28,976 nt of DNA from Phil1 sp964546125 (GCA_964546125.1 CAZJIS010000019.1:1-28976), one strand, 5' to 3'. Positions 1 to 7,995 are shown, numbered from the stretch's first letter. The notes: generated from the letters alone by a model not told the origin. Made by a program: numbers and translations.

Positions 1-356
1 AGGCCGTACTTCTTGCGCTCCTTCATGCGCGGATCGCGCGCAAGGAAGCCTGCCTTTTTGAGGGCGGGGCGCAGTTCGGGGCTCGCGACGATGAGCGCGC
101 GCGCGATGCCGTGGCGGATGGCGCCGGCTTGGCCGGTGGTTCCGCCGCCGTGCACGTTGACGATGATGTCAAACTTGGCGAGCGTATCGGTGAGCACAAG
201 GGGGTCGCGCACGATCATCTTGAGGGTTTCATGGCCGAAATATTCCTCGAGATCGCGCTTGTTGACGGTGATGCTGCCCGAACCGGGCAGGAGACGGACG
301 CGGGCAACGGAGGACTTGCGCCTTCCTGTGCCGAGATATTGCGTGATGGCTGCCAT
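1..356 (-). CDS. rpsI: 30S ribosomal protein S9 (3' end outside window)
   Basis: Ribosomal protein S9 of the small-subunit head; its C-terminal tail reaches the P-site tRNA. The visible 118 codons start MAAITQYLGTGRRKSSVARV, the standard S9 N-terminus, and contain the family segment GGGTTGQAGAIRHGIARAL and the later RDPRMKERKKYG. About a dozen C-terminal residues (the basic tail, usually ending SKR) lie beyond base 1, so the gene is partial only because the window ends. The ATG at 356-354 is preceded by GGAAGGAGAG, a good ribosome binding site. It follows rplM by 18 nt, the usual L13-S9 operon, and should be transcribed from the promoter upstream of rplM. Identification is certain. Confidence 0.97.
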   Translation of the reverse strand, partial: MAAITQYLGTGRRKSSVARVRLLPGSGSITVNKRDLEEYFGHETLKMIVRDPLVLTDTLAKFDIIVNVHGGGTTGQAGAIRHGIARALIVASPELRPALKKAGFLARDPRMKERKKYG

Positions 357-374
357 AATCTTCTCTCCTTCCCG

Positions 375-806
375 TTACTTGAGCACGAGCGTCTCGGGCA
401 TCTGGGCGGCATGATTATGCTCCCCCCCCGCGTAAACGCGCAGCTTCGTGAGCATCTTGCGGCCGAGGGGGCCCTTGGGCATCATGCGGCGGATGGCCTC
501 GTAAACCACAAACTCCGGCTTTTTGGCGATGAGATGGCGATAGGAGATCTCTTTCAATCCGCCGGGGTAATTCGTGTGATGATAATATTTCTTCTGGTCG
601 AGCTTTTTGCCGGTCAAAACGATCTTGTCGGCGTTGAGAATGATCACAAAATCGCCGGTGTCGACGTGCGGCGTATATATGGGCTTGTTCTTCCCGCGCA
701 GAATCGAGGCAACCTGGGATGCGAGGCGGCCGAGCACCATGCCGTTCGCGTCCACAACGTACCACTTCCGCTCGAGGTTTTCGCCCTTTGCCATATAGGT
801 CTTCAT
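375..806 (-). CDS. rplM: 50S ribosomal protein L13
   Basis: Large-subunit protein L13, an early assembly protein that binds 23S rRNA. The 143-residue product starts MKTYMAKGENLERKWYVVDA and carries the family motifs VLGRLAS, KYYHHTNYPGG and RRMMPKGPLGR. The length is normal. I choose the ATG at 806 because it gives the canonical N-terminus and is preceded by TTTGGAGGACTAGCC. An in-frame ATG at 827 would place that Shine-Dalgarno inside the gene and is rejected. It is the first gene of the L13-S9 operon, with its own consensus promoter at 912-940 and a leader of roughly 100 nt containing an imperfect duplicate of the initiation region. Confidence 0.98.
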   Translation of the reverse strand: MKTYMAKGENLERKWYVVDANGMVLGRLASQVASILRGKNKPIYTPHVDTGDFVIILNADKIVLTGKKLDQKKYYHHTNYPGGLKEISYRHLIAKKPEFVVYEAIRRMMPKGPLGRKMLTKLRVYAGGEHNHAAQMPETLVLK

Positions 807-905
807 GGCTAGTCCTCCAAATGTCATAATCGGAATCCGCTCCGCAAAAATCTTCCTTCGCTGCCGGGGCTAGTGGCCGCAAATGTCGATCCAGCAGAAC
901 ACGCA
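807..905 (-). promoter_or_regulatory. rplM leader with duplicated initiation region
   Basis: Untranslated leader of about 99 nt between the predicted start of transcription and the rplM ATG. On the minus strand the region over the Shine-Dalgarno (825-807) reads GACATTTG-GAGG-ACTAGCC, and a near copy lies at 887-868 reading GACATTTG-CGGCC-ACTAGCC. The outer parts are identical, but the upstream copy lacks the Shine-Dalgarno. A further CATTTGCG lies near 909-902. TGCTGG can pair with CCGGCA around the upstream copy. L13 autoregulatory leaders are known in Firmicutes; I could not match this one to that family from sequence alone, so regulation is inference. Confidence 0.4.
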
Positions 906-911
906 AATGTT

Positions 912-940
912 ATTTTATATAAAACATAGGATCATGTCAA
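912..940 (-). promoter_or_regulatory. Promoter of rplM-rpsI
   Basis: On the minus strand TTGACA (940-935) is followed after exactly 17 nt by TAAAAT (917-912), a near-perfect vegetative sigma-factor promoter. Transcription should start near 905. It is the only strong promoter in the 181-nt spacer between trmL and rplM. The -35 box overlaps a perfect inverted repeat at 937-955. Confidence 0.85.
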
Positions 941-955
941 GCAAAAAAAGCTTGA
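937..955. repeat. Small inverted repeat over the rplM -35 box
   Basis: Plus strand TCAAGC, seven A residues, then GCTTGA: a perfect 6-bp inverted repeat with a 7-nt homopolymer centre. The left arm lies inside the -35 element of the rplM promoter. It could be a protein-binding site, an A-tract upstream element, or the remains of a terminator behind trmL. The stem is too short to decide. Confidence 0.4.
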
Positions 956-987
956 ATTGCGTATATTCTTCTTATTTCGGCCAAGGT

Positions 988-1449
988 TTAGGTTAAGCCC
1001 GCAAACCCCGTTTGCCGAAGCGCCTCGTAGAGCACGACCGCCACCGAATTGGAGAGGTTGAGCGAGCGCCGCGCGGGCAGCATAGGGATGCGCACGGCGT
1101 CCGCCGCGCGGCGGGAAAGCAGCGCCGGGGAAAGGCCCGCCGTTTCCTTGCCAAAGACGAGAAAATCCCCGTTTTGATAGTTAACCTCGGCGTAGGAGCG
1201 CGCAGCGTGGGTGGAAGCGAGGAAAAAGCGCGCCCCGGGGTACGCTTCTTCGACTTTCTCAAACGAATCGTAATATGAAACGTCGAGATACTGCCAATAA
1301 TCGAGCCCCGCGCGCTTCAAGTGGCGGTCGTCCACCGAAAAACCAAGGGGGCGCACGAGGTGCAGCCGCGCCCCCGTCACCGAACAGGTGCGGGAAATGT
1401 TGCCCGTGTTTTCAGGAATTTCAGGCTCGACGAGCACGATGTTGAACAA
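988..1449 (-). CDS. trmL: tRNA (cytidine/uridine-34-2'-O)-methyltransferase TrmL
   Basis: SPOUT-superfamily methyltransferase that 2'-O-methylates the wobble base of certain leucine tRNAs using S-adenosylmethionine. The 153-residue product has all three family signatures: VEPEIPENTGNISRTC near residues 7-22, the knot segment FGKETAGL in the middle, and RIPM followed by RSLNLSNSVAVVLYEALRQ near the C-terminus. The length is typical. The start codon is TTG at 1449, giving MFNIVLVEPE, which matches the usual N-terminus; no ATG is available. It sits 23 nt downstream of the wall-hydrolase gene and is the last gene of the topA-hslU transcript, since rplM has its own promoter. Confidence 0.95.
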   Translation of the reverse strand: MFNIVLVEPEIPENTGNISRTCSVTGARLHLVRPLGFSVDDRHLKRAGLDYWQYLDVSYYDSFEKVEEAYPGARFFLASTHAARSYAEVNYQNGDFLVFGKETAGLSPALLSRRAADAVRIPMLPARRSLNLSNSVAVVLYEALRQTGFAGLT

Positions 1450-1472
1450 GCTTATTTACGTTCCCTCTCCCC

Positions 1473-2489
1473 TCACCCGATGTAGATGAAGAAGCAGTTG
1501 TTGCCGAAGGTGTCATAATATTTGTAGCTGCTGCTCCAATCCGTGCCCCGGCTCGCCGCGCGGAAATACATCACATCCGAGGGCAGAAACGTGTTGTTCT
1601 CGACGAAGATCTGCCGCACGGCCTCGATTGCCTTTTCCGAAGGCTTCACCGCGCCGATCTGTTCTCTGCTTTTGATGACCGTGTACTGACTCTTTTGGAA
1701 GAGAACCCCCTCGACGGTATTGGGGAATTTGGGGCTTTTCACGCGGTTGTAGATGGCGTTTGCGACCGCCATCTGCGCTTCGAGCGAGGTGCCCTTTGAT
1801 TCCTCATGCACGACCTGCGCGAGGAGCAATAGCTCTTCCGCGGTGAAGCCGTTCGCATCCACGAAGCCGCCGCCGTCTGAGGTAGGCTCTGCCGTCGCCG
1901 GCTTTGGCGTTGCGGAGGGTTTGGTGGTCGGCGTGGGCGTGGGTTTCTTCGTGGGGGTCGGGCTTGGCTTTGGCGTGGGCGGCGTGCCGTATTCAACAAA
2001 TTCCGCAAGCACAAAGCCCGTGTCGTCCCCCGAGCGCACGCGCAGCCATTCGCCGCATGTGCCGGTGACGGTGAGCTTCACTTCCCGCTTGAGTTCGCGG
2101 ATGATGTCATAGGTCGTGCCGGGCCCCTTCCTCAGGTTTGCGCTACCCGCGTCGAGATAGGCGCGCTTATCGTCGACCGCCTTCACGGTATAGGCCGGGG
2201 TCGGCGATAGTGAGGGCGATGGCGACGGCGAGGGTGACGGCGAGGGCGACGGCGAAGGTGCGGGCGTAATCGTGAGCGGCGGGCTTGGCGTGGGGACAAA
2301 CGGCGTCACTTCCTGCGTGGGCATGGCGGTGATTTCGACAATGGGCGCCTGCCCCTCATCCTGCCCGGCGGCGCGCGCGAGGATTTCCTCGTCGCTCAGC
2401 ACATTCGCCGTGCGCGCGGCAGCCATGCATCCGACGAGGGACGCCATGATGAAAATCGTAAGAATCAAACCAAAACCGCGCCGTGCCAT
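1473..2489 (-). CDS. Lipoprotein with SH3 domain and SleB-type cell wall hydrolase domain
   Basis: Predicted surface lipoprotein of 338 residues acting on peptidoglycan. Residues 1-21 form a lipoprotein signal ending in the lipobox LVGC (Cys21). A Pro/Ser/Thr linker spans about 57-98, including a run of Pro-Ser dipeptides. A bacterial SH3-like domain follows at about 100-167 (motif ANLRKGPGTTYDII, then EWLRVRSGDDTGFV). A second Pro/Thr/Lys linker covers about 168-205. The C-terminal 125 residues are the Hydrolase_2/SleB fold: AQVVHEESKG with the likely catalytic Glu230, then AVANAIYNRV. SleB proteins are lytic transglycosylases best known from spore cortex germination; the SH3 domain and lipid anchor suggest vegetative or envelope use instead. 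It starts 10 nt after hslU, so it is cotranscribed. Confidence 0.9.
   Translation of the reverse strand: MARRGFGLILTIFIMASLVGCMAAARTANVLSDEEILARAAGQDEGQAPIVEITAMPTQEVTPFVPTPSPPLTITPAPSPSPSPSPSPSPSPSLSPTPAYTVKAVDDKRAYLDAGSANLRKGPGTTYDIIRELKREVKLTVTGTCGEWLRVRSGDDTGFVLAEFVEYGTPPTPKPSPTPTKKPTPTPTTKPSATPKPATAEPTSDGGGFVDANGFTAEELLLLAQVVHEESKGTSLEAQMAVANAIYNRVKSPKFPNTVEGVLFQKSQYTVIKSREQIGAVKPSEKAIEAVRQIFVENNTFLPSDVMYFRAASRGTDWSSSYKYYDTFGNNCFFIYIG
2203..2262. repeat. Tandem hexanucleotide repeat encoding Pro-Ser
   Basis: Ten consecutive 6-bp units of the form GGCGAN (minor variants AGTGAG, GGTGAC, GGTGCG) on the plus strand. Read on the minus strand they encode the Pro-Ser stretch of the linker between the lipoprotein signal and the SH3 domain. 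Units vary only at degenerate positions. Such repeats expand and contract without frameshift because the unit is two codons. Confidence 0.85.
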
Positions 2490-2499
2490 GCCTCTTCTC

Positions 2500-3885
2500 T
2501 CACAAAATGTATTTTTGCAGGTCCTGCTCGCCGAATTCTTGGCTCATATGGTCCCGCACATAGGCTTCATCCACCGTAACCTTGATCAACGGGTGCGCGC
2601 CGTTAGCGTTGAACGAAATATCTTCAAGCAGATTTTCAACGATCGTATGCAGGCGGCGCGCGCCGATGTTCTCGGCGTTTTCATTGGCGCTGTAAGCGTA
2701 TTTGGCGATCGTTTCGAGCGCGTCGTCGGTGAAATCGAGCACGATGTTGTCCGTTTCGAGCAGCGCGGCGTATTGCTTTGTGATCGCGTGCTCAGGCTGG
2801 GAGAGGATGCGCTTGTAATCCTCCACGGAGAGCGCCTTAAGGTCGACGCGAATCGGGAAGCGACCCTGAAGCTCGGGGATCAGATCGGATATTTTTGATA
2901 CGTGAAACGCGCCCGCCGCAATGAAGAGAATGAAGTCGGTTTTCACCGGGCCGTACTTGGTGTTGACCGTCGACCCCTCCACGATGGGCAGAATGTCCCT
3001 TTGCACGCCCTCGCGCGACACATCCACGCCCGAGGAATGCTCCGCGCCCGCGATCTTATCGATTTCGTCGATGAAGATGATGCCGTCCTGCTCCGCCTTT
3101 TCAATGGCCTCGCGGGTGACTTCATCCATATCGATAAGCTTTTCGGCCTCTTCCTGCGCAAGGATCTTGCGCGCCTCGCGCACGTTGACGCGGCGCGTTT
3201 TTTTCTTCGCGGGCAAGAAGCCCGCCATCATCTCGCTAAGGTTGATGTCGATGCCCATCGCGAGCATCGCATCGCTGCCGGGCTGGCTCTGCTCCACCTC
3301 GACCTCGACCATTTCCTCTTCGAGCTGGCTCGCACGGAGCTTCGCCGCGACCTCCTCGCGCCTTGTGAGGTGGCGCCGCTTCTCCTCTTCGCTCATCACT
3401 TCCACCTCCCCGCTGGGCGCGCCCGCGCCAAGGAGCATCTGCAAAGGATTCACCTGCTGCGCGCTTCTTTTGCGCGCGAGGGGAACGAGCAGCTCGATGA
3501 GCTTCTGCTCGGCGGCGCCCTGCGCCACGAGCCGGACGGCTTCCATTTTCTTATCCTTACACAGGCGGATGGAGGCTTCGACCAAATCGCGCACCATCGA
3601 ATCCACATCGCGGCCAACATAGCCGACCTCGGTGAACTTCGTGGCCTCCACCTTCACAAGCGGCGCATCCACAAGCTTTGCAAGGCGGCGGGCGATCTCG
3701 GTTTTGCCCACGCCCGTCGGCCCCACCATGATGATGTTCTTGGGCGTGATTTCCTCGCGAAGCGCGGGGTCGAGCCGCGCGCGGCGGTAGCGGTTGCGCA
3801 GGGCGATAGCGACGGCGCGCTTGGCGTCATCCTGCCCGACGATATATTTATCGAGCGCCTCGACGATCTCCTTTGGCGTGAGCAT
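2500..3885 (-). CDS. hslU: ATP-dependent protease ATPase subunit HslU
   Basis: AAA+ unfoldase that feeds substrates to the HslV peptidase in the cytoplasm. The 461-residue protein has Walker A GPTGVGKT at 55-62, the pore motif GYVGRD at 88-93, the inserted I domain at about 105-245, Walker B IIFIDEID near 269-276, and the segment ISDLIPELQGRFPIRV that covers sensor and arginine-finger regions. The C-terminus DLQKYIL matches the conserved tail that docks into HslV. Length is typical. The ATG at 3885 overlaps the hslV stop by one base (TGATG), implying translational coupling and equal dosage of the two subunits. The codY gene that often follows in Firmicutes is replaced here by the wall-hydrolase gene. 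Confidence 0.98.
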   Translation of the reverse strand: MLTPKEIVEALDKYIVGQDDAKRAVAIALRNRYRRARLDPALREEITPKNIIMVGPTGVGKTEIARRLAKLVDAPLVKVEATKFTEVGYVGRDVDSMVRDLVEASIRLCKDKKMEAVRLVAQGAAEQKLIELLVPLARKRSAQQVNPLQMLLGAGAPSGEVEVMSEEEKRRHLTRREEVAAKLRASQLEEEMVEVEVEQSQPGSDAMLAMGIDINLSEMMAGFLPAKKKTRRVNVREARKILAQEEAEKLIDMDEVTREAIEKAEQDGIIFIDEIDKIAGAEHSSGVDVSREGVQRDILPIVEGSTVNTKYGPVKTDFILFIAAGAFHVSKISDLIPELQGRFPIRVDLKALSVEDYKRILSQPEHAITKQYAALLETDNIVLDFTDDALETIAKYAYSANENAENIGARRLHTIVENLLEDISFNANGAHPLIKVTVDEAYVRDHMSQEFGEQDLQKYIL

Positions 3886-4418
3886 CAGACTTCCTCCACT
3901 GAGATATTGCCGTTGGTGAAAACGCAGATATCCGAGGCGATGCGAAGCGCCTTTTCGGCGATCTCGCGCGCGCCAAGCTCCGTGTTCTGCTTGAGGGCCT
4001 TGGCGGCGGCGAGCGCGTACATGCCGCCGGAGCCGATGGCGGCAATGCCGTCATCCGGGTCGATCACCTCGCCCGTGCCGGAAACGACCAGAAGCTCGTT
4101 CGCATCCGCGACGATGAGCATCGCCTGCAACTGGCGAAGCGCCTTGTCGCTGCGCCAATCCTGCGCGAGAGACACGGCCGCGCGCCGCAAACTGCCGCTG
4201 TATTTTTCCAGCTTTGCTTCAAAGCGCTCGCACAGCGAAAACGCGTCCGCCACGGAGCCCGCAAATCCTACGACGACTTTGTCGTGGTAGAGCCTGCGCA
4301 CCTTTTTTGCCGTGTGCTTCATGATGGTGCTCTCGCCCATCGTCACCTGCCCGTCGCCCGCAACGGCGCATTTGCCGTCCCGCATGATCGCGAGGATCGT
4401 CGTTCCCATCAGGGGCAT
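3885..4418 (-). CDS. hslV: ATP-dependent protease peptidase subunit HslV
   Basis: Proteasome-like N-terminal nucleophile hydrolase forming the proteolytic core with HslU. I place the start at the ATG at 4418 (MPLMGTTILAIM) because AGGCGG lies about seven bases upstream; an in-frame ATG at 4439 has no visible ribosome binding site. The catalytic residue should be the first threonine of the TTI motif, exposed by removal of a short propeptide of about five residues. Other family motifs are present: AGDGQVTMG, MKHTAKKVRRL, GFAGSVADAF and AIGSGGMYALAAAKAL. The last base of its stop is the first base of hslU. The gene lies 106 nt after trmFO; I see no convincing promoter in that spacer. Confidence 0.96.
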   Translation of the reverse strand: MPLMGTTILAIMRDGKCAVAGDGQVTMGESTIMKHTAKKVRRLYHDKVVVGFAGSVADAFSLCERFEAKLEKYSGSLRRAAVSLAQDWRSDKALRQLQAMLIVADANELLVVSGTGEVIDPDDGIAAIGSGGMYALAAAKALKQNTELGAREIAEKALRIASDICVFTNGNISVEEV

Positions 4419-4524
4419 TCTCGTTTCCGCCTTTCCCATCGATTTTTATTGCGTATCGATTGCATCATGATAGCACAATAAAGCCCGTCTCGGCGCGCTT
4501 TTCACAATGCTTAACATTTTATTC

Positions 4525-5844
4525 TCATTCGTGGAACATCATCCCACGAATTTCATCGATGACCACGAGCGAACGCGCGGCAATTTTGCCATAGCGCTCC
4601 TGCTTGTTGCGCACGCGCCCGGCTAACCCCTCGATGATGCCGTAATTGATGTTCATCGGCTGGAAGTCGTGCCCGGCATATTGCGAAACGTAGCGCCCGA
4701 GCGCGCCGATAGCGGTTTTGCCGGTGAAATCGATGCGCGGCGTGCCAAGGAGCTTTCGCGCGAGATCGATGCCCGCAAGCGCGCCCGAGGCGGCGCTTTC
4801 GATGTAACCCTCGACGCCCGTAAGCTGGCCCGCGAAATACAGGCCTTCCCGAGAGAGGGATTGATAACAACAATCGAGTTTGCCGGGGGATTGGAGAAAT
4901 GTGTTGCGGTGCATCACGCCATAACGCACGAATTCGGCGTTTTGCAGCCCCGGAATCATGCCGAACACGCGTTTTTGCTCGCCAAAGAGCAAATTCGTTT
5001 GGAAGCCGACGATGTTGTAGAGCGTGCCGGCCGCATCGTCCCGCCGAAGCTGCACCACGGCATAGGGGCGCCTGCCGGTCGCGGGGTCCGCAAGACCCAC
5101 GGGTTTGAGCGGGCCGAAAGCAAGCGTTTGCGCGCCCCGCGCGGCCATCACTTCCACGGGCATGCAGCCCTCGAAGACCTTGGGCGTTTCAAACGCATGC
5201 AAGGGCGCGGTTTTCGCGGCGACAAGTTCGCGCACGAACGCGAAGTATTCGGCCTCGTCCATGGGACAATTGAGGTAATCGCTGCCGCGCTCATAGCGCG
5301 AACCCTCGAACACGCACCCCATATCGAGCGATTCTTTTGTGACAACGGGCGCCGCCGCATCATAAAAATGCAGGCTTTCGCCTAAAAACGATTCGATCGA
5401 AGCTAAAAGAGGCCCCTGGGTAAGCGGCCCCGTGGCGATGATGCAGGGTGTTTGGGGGAGAGCCGTGACCTCCTCGTTAACGACCGAAATGTTCGGATGT
5501 TGGCGCACGCGCGCGCTGACAAGCCGGGCAAACCCAGCCCGGTCGACCGCCAAAGCGCCGCCCGCGGGCACGCGCGTTTCATCCGCGCAGGAAACGATCA
5601 GTGAGCCGAGCCGCCGCAGCTCTTCTTTCAAAAGGCCCGCGCCGTTTTCGAGGCGGTCGCTGCGAAAGGAGTTGGAGCACACAAGCTCCGCAAAATCATC
5701 CGTTTGGTGCGCCGGGGAACGCTTCCCGGGCCGCATTTCGCTCAAGCGCACGCGGATGCCGTGCCGCGCAAGAAAGAACGCGGCCTCGCATCCCGCAAGG
5801 CCCGCGCCTACGACACGCACTTCGGGAAGGTTATTGTCCATCAT
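4525..5844 (-). CDS. trmFO: Methylenetetrahydrofolate-tRNA-(uracil-5-)-methyltransferase TrmFO
   Basis: Folate- and FAD-dependent enzyme that makes 5-methyluridine at position 54 of tRNA. The 439-residue product begins with the FAD-binding Rossmann motif VVGAGLAGCEAA (11-22) and keeps SEMRPGKRSPAH and CSNSFRS. The two cysteines known to be catalytically important in the family correspond to Cys56 (CSNSF) and Cys227 (FEGCMPVEVMA). The C-terminal AGQLTGVEGYIESAASG segment is also intact. The start ATGATG at 5844 overlaps the end of topA by 14 nt, so translation is probably coupled. The usual Firmicutes order topA-trmFO-xerC-hslV is kept except that xerC is missing. Confidence 0.97.
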   Translation of the reverse strand: MMDNNLPEVRVVGAGLAGCEAAFFLARHGIRVRLSEMRPGKRSPAHQTDDFAELVCSNSFRSDRLENGAGLLKEELRRLGSLIVSCADETRVPAGGALAVDRAGFARLVSARVRQHPNISVVNEEVTALPQTPCIIATGPLTQGPLLASIESFLGESLHFYDAAAPVVTKESLDMGCVFEGSRYERGSDYLNCPMDEAEYFAFVRELVAAKTAPLHAFETPKVFEGCMPVEVMAARGAQTLAFGPLKPVGLADPATGRRPYAVVQLRRDDAAGTLYNIVGFQTNLLFGEQKRVFGMIPGLQNAEFVRYGVMHRNTFLQSPGKLDCCYQSLSREGLYFAGQLTGVEGYIESAASGALAGIDLARKLLGTPRIDFTGKTAIGALGRYVSQYAGHDFQPMNINYGIIEGLAGRVRNKQERYGKIAARSLVVIDEIRGMMFHE

Positions 5845-7936
5845 CCTGGCCAGCCTTTTTGTTCTGGCGGATCACATGCGCACAATCTTTGTTGGTACAC
5901 ATGGTATATGCGCCGCGCTGGCCCATTTTGTGCACCATCATCGCGTTGCATTTGGGGCATTTTTCGACAGCAGGCCGGTCCCACGAAACAAAATCGCACT
6001 CGGGATAGCGCTCGCAGCCGTAGAAAGGCTTGCCGCGCTTCGACTTCCTTTTGATGAGCGCCGCGCCGCATTTGGGGCAGGGCACATCGAGCTTCTCGAC
6101 GATGGGTTTGGTGTTGCGGCATTCGGGGAAGTTCGGGCAGGCGAGGAAACGCCCGAAGCGGCCCATTTTGTAAACCATCATCGCGCCGCATTTGTCGCAG
6201 GGCACATCGGAAACTTCATCGGGCACCTTGACCTTCTCGATGGTTTCCGAGGCCGTTTCGACGCTTTGCTGGAAGGGACCGTAGAATTCGCGGATGACAT
6301 CGGTCCAGTTCTGCTCGCCGTCCTTGATGAGATCGAGCTTGCCTTCCATATCGGCGGTGAACTTGATGTCGATGATGTCGCGGAAGTTGTCCTTCATGAT
6401 CTGGGTCACGATGAAGCCAAGCTCCGTCGGTACAAGCTGCTTTTTTTCGCGGCGCACATAACCGCGCTCGAGTATGGTGGAGATCGTCGGCGCATAGGTG
6501 CTCGGCCGACCGATGCCTTTTTCCTCTAAGGTTTTCACGAGCGTCGCCTCGGTGAAACGCGGCGGCGGCTGGGTGAAGCGCTGCTCCTTTGAAGCTTCCT
6601 GCTGGACGAGTTCGTCCGCAGGGTGCAGCTCCGGCAGCGCCACGTCCTTTTCCTGCTCCTCGTCGTGGCTTTCGGTATAGATGACGGTGTACCCGTCAAA
6701 GAGCGCGCGCACGCCGTTGGCGCGGAATGTGCAGCCGTTGCAATTGAAAAGAACGGTGTTTGTTTCAAACAGCGCGTCCGTCATTTGGCTTGCCATGAAA
6801 CGCTCGTAAATGAGCTTATAGAGTTTGAACTGCTGCGCGGTGAGCGAAGCTTTGACCATCGCGGGCACCAGGGCGGGGTTTGCGGGACGCACGGCCTCGT
6901 GCGCATCCTGCGCGCCCTTTCTGCCGCGGTAAACGTTGGGTTTTGCGGGCGCATATTTTTCGCCGAACTGTTCTTTAATCTGCGCGAGCGCCGCCTGCTG
7001 CGCCTCTTCCGAAACGCGCACGGAATCGGTTCTCATATAGGTGATTAGGCCCGTGACGCCGCTTCCCTGAAGCTCCACGCCCTCGTAGAGCTGCTGGGCG
7101 ATGAGCATCGTGAGCTTCGTATTGAAGCCGAGCTTGCGCGAAGCCTCCTGCTGCAGGCTGCTCGTGGTGAAAGGCGCGGGCGCATGGCGGCTCTTCTCGG
7201 CGATCTTCACATCCGCAACCGTGAAGCTGCGGCCTTCAATGCGCGCGAGGATATCATCCGCATCCGCCTCGGTGCGAAGCTCTTTCTTTTTATCGCCGAT
7301 GCCGTGGAACTTCACCTCGATGGGCTTGCGCATGCCCTTGCCCTGAAGTTTCGCGCTAACGAGCCAGTATTCTTCGGAGACAAAATCCATGATCTCCTGC
7401 TCGCGATCGCACAGTATGCGCGTTGCAACGCTCTGCACACGCCCGGCGGAGAGGCCTTTTCGCACTTTCGCCCACAGGATGGGGCTGAGCTTATAGCCCA
7501 CGAGCCGGTCGAGCACGCGGCGCGCCTGCTGCGCATCCACGAGCGCCATGTCGATGGGACGCGCGGCCTTGACGGATTTTTTCACGGTGTTGGCCGTGAT
7601 TTCGTTGAACACGATTCGGCAGTTCGATTTTAGGTCGAGCTTCAAGATGTGCGCCAAATGCCAGGAGATCGCTTCGCCCTCCATATCAGGGTCGGTCGCG
7701 AGGTAGATCTTCGAAGCGCCCTTTGCCTCCTTACGGATGCGTTCGAGCACATCTCCCCTGCCGCGCAGGGTAATGTATTTGGGTTCAAAGTTATGCTCGA
7801 CGTCCACGCCGAGCTGACTTTTGGGAAGATCCCTCACGTGGCCGTTCGAGGCCACCACCTTATATTTGCTGCCAAGGAATTTGCCGATCGTCTTCGCCTT
7901 TGCCGGCGACTCAACGATGACGAGCATATCCGCCAT
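5831..7936 (-). CDS. topA: DNA topoisomerase I
   Basis: Type IA topoisomerase that relaxes negative supercoils. The 701-residue protein has the TOPRIM domain at about 3-115 (MLVIVESPAKAKTIGKFL; acidic triad in ATDPDMEGEAISWHL at 80-94), the catalytic tyrosine Tyr300 in GLITYMRTDSVRVS, and the GIGRPSTYAPTIS motif. Three four-cysteine zinc ribbons follow near the C-terminus: CDKCGAMM..CPNFPEC, CPKCGAAL..CERYPEC and CPKCNAMM..CTNKDC. Length matches the Bacillus enzyme. One oddity: the usual Arg in DPDREGE is Met85, although all acidic metal ligands remain. The ATG at 7936 has a strong GGAGGTG site. A structured GC-rich leader precedes it. Confidence 0.97.
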   Translation of the reverse strand: MADMLVIVESPAKAKTIGKFLGSKYKVVASNGHVRDLPKSQLGVDVEHNFEPKYITLRGRGDVLERIRKEAKGASKIYLATDPDMEGEAISWHLAHILKLDLKSNCRIVFNEITANTVKKSVKAARPIDMALVDAQQARRVLDRLVGYKLSPILWAKVRKGLSAGRVQSVATRILCDREQEIMDFVSEEYWLVSAKLQGKGMRKPIEVKFHGIGDKKKELRTEADADDILARIEGRSFTVADVKIAEKSRHAPAPFTTSSLQQEASRKLGFNTKLTMLIAQQLYEGVELQGSGVTGLITYMRTDSVRVSEEAQQAALAQIKEQFGEKYAPAKPNVYRGRKGAQDAHEAVRPANPALVPAMVKASLTAQQFKLYKLIYERFMASQMTDALFETNTVLFNCNGCTFRANGVRALFDGYTVIYTESHDEEQEKDVALPELHPADELVQQEASKEQRFTQPPPRFTEATLVKTLEEKGIGRPSTYAPTISTILERGYVRREKKQLVPTELGFIVTQIMKDNFRDIIDIKFTADMEGKLDLIKDGEQNWTDVIREFYGPFQQSVETASETIEKVKVPDEVSDVPCDKCGAMMVYKMGRFGRFLACPNFPECRNTKPIVEKLDVPCPKCGAALIKRKSKRGKPFYGCERYPECDFVSWDRPAVEKCPKCNAMMVHKMGQRGAYTMCTNKDCAHVIRQNKKAGQDDGQ

Positions 7937-7971
7937 GAACGCACCTCCAATGTTATACTCCCCCGCTCAAG

Positions 7972-7995
7972 AAAAAAGCCCGTGCACATTACGGG
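7972..7995 (-). terminator. Terminator-like hairpin ahead of topA
   Basis: On the minus strand CCCGT, loop AATGTGC, ACGGG, then C and six T residues (bases 7977-7972). A 5-bp stem followed by a U-run resembles a weak intrinsic terminator. It would act on transcripts arriving from dprA, 36 nt before the topA ATG. No good promoter is visible between it and topA, so it may only partly terminate. Confidence 0.4.

Noticed and set aside
2203..2262. CRISPR-like array
   Set aside because: Units are 6 bp, contiguous, without spacers, and lie in the coding frame of a Pro-Ser linker.
2902..4290. 462-codon open frame on the plus strand opposite hslU and hslV
   Set aside because: Same cause: a mirror of GC-rich coding sequence, with low-complexity His/Arg/Leu-rich translation and no plausible start site.
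4440..4524. Promoter for hslV in the trmFO-hslV spacer
   Set aside because: Only poor matches to -35 and -10 boxes at wrong spacing; read-through from trmFO is simpler.
7952..7957. -10 box TATAAC ahead of topA
   Set aside because: No -35 box at 16-18 nt, and the start of transcription would fall within the topA ribosome binding site.
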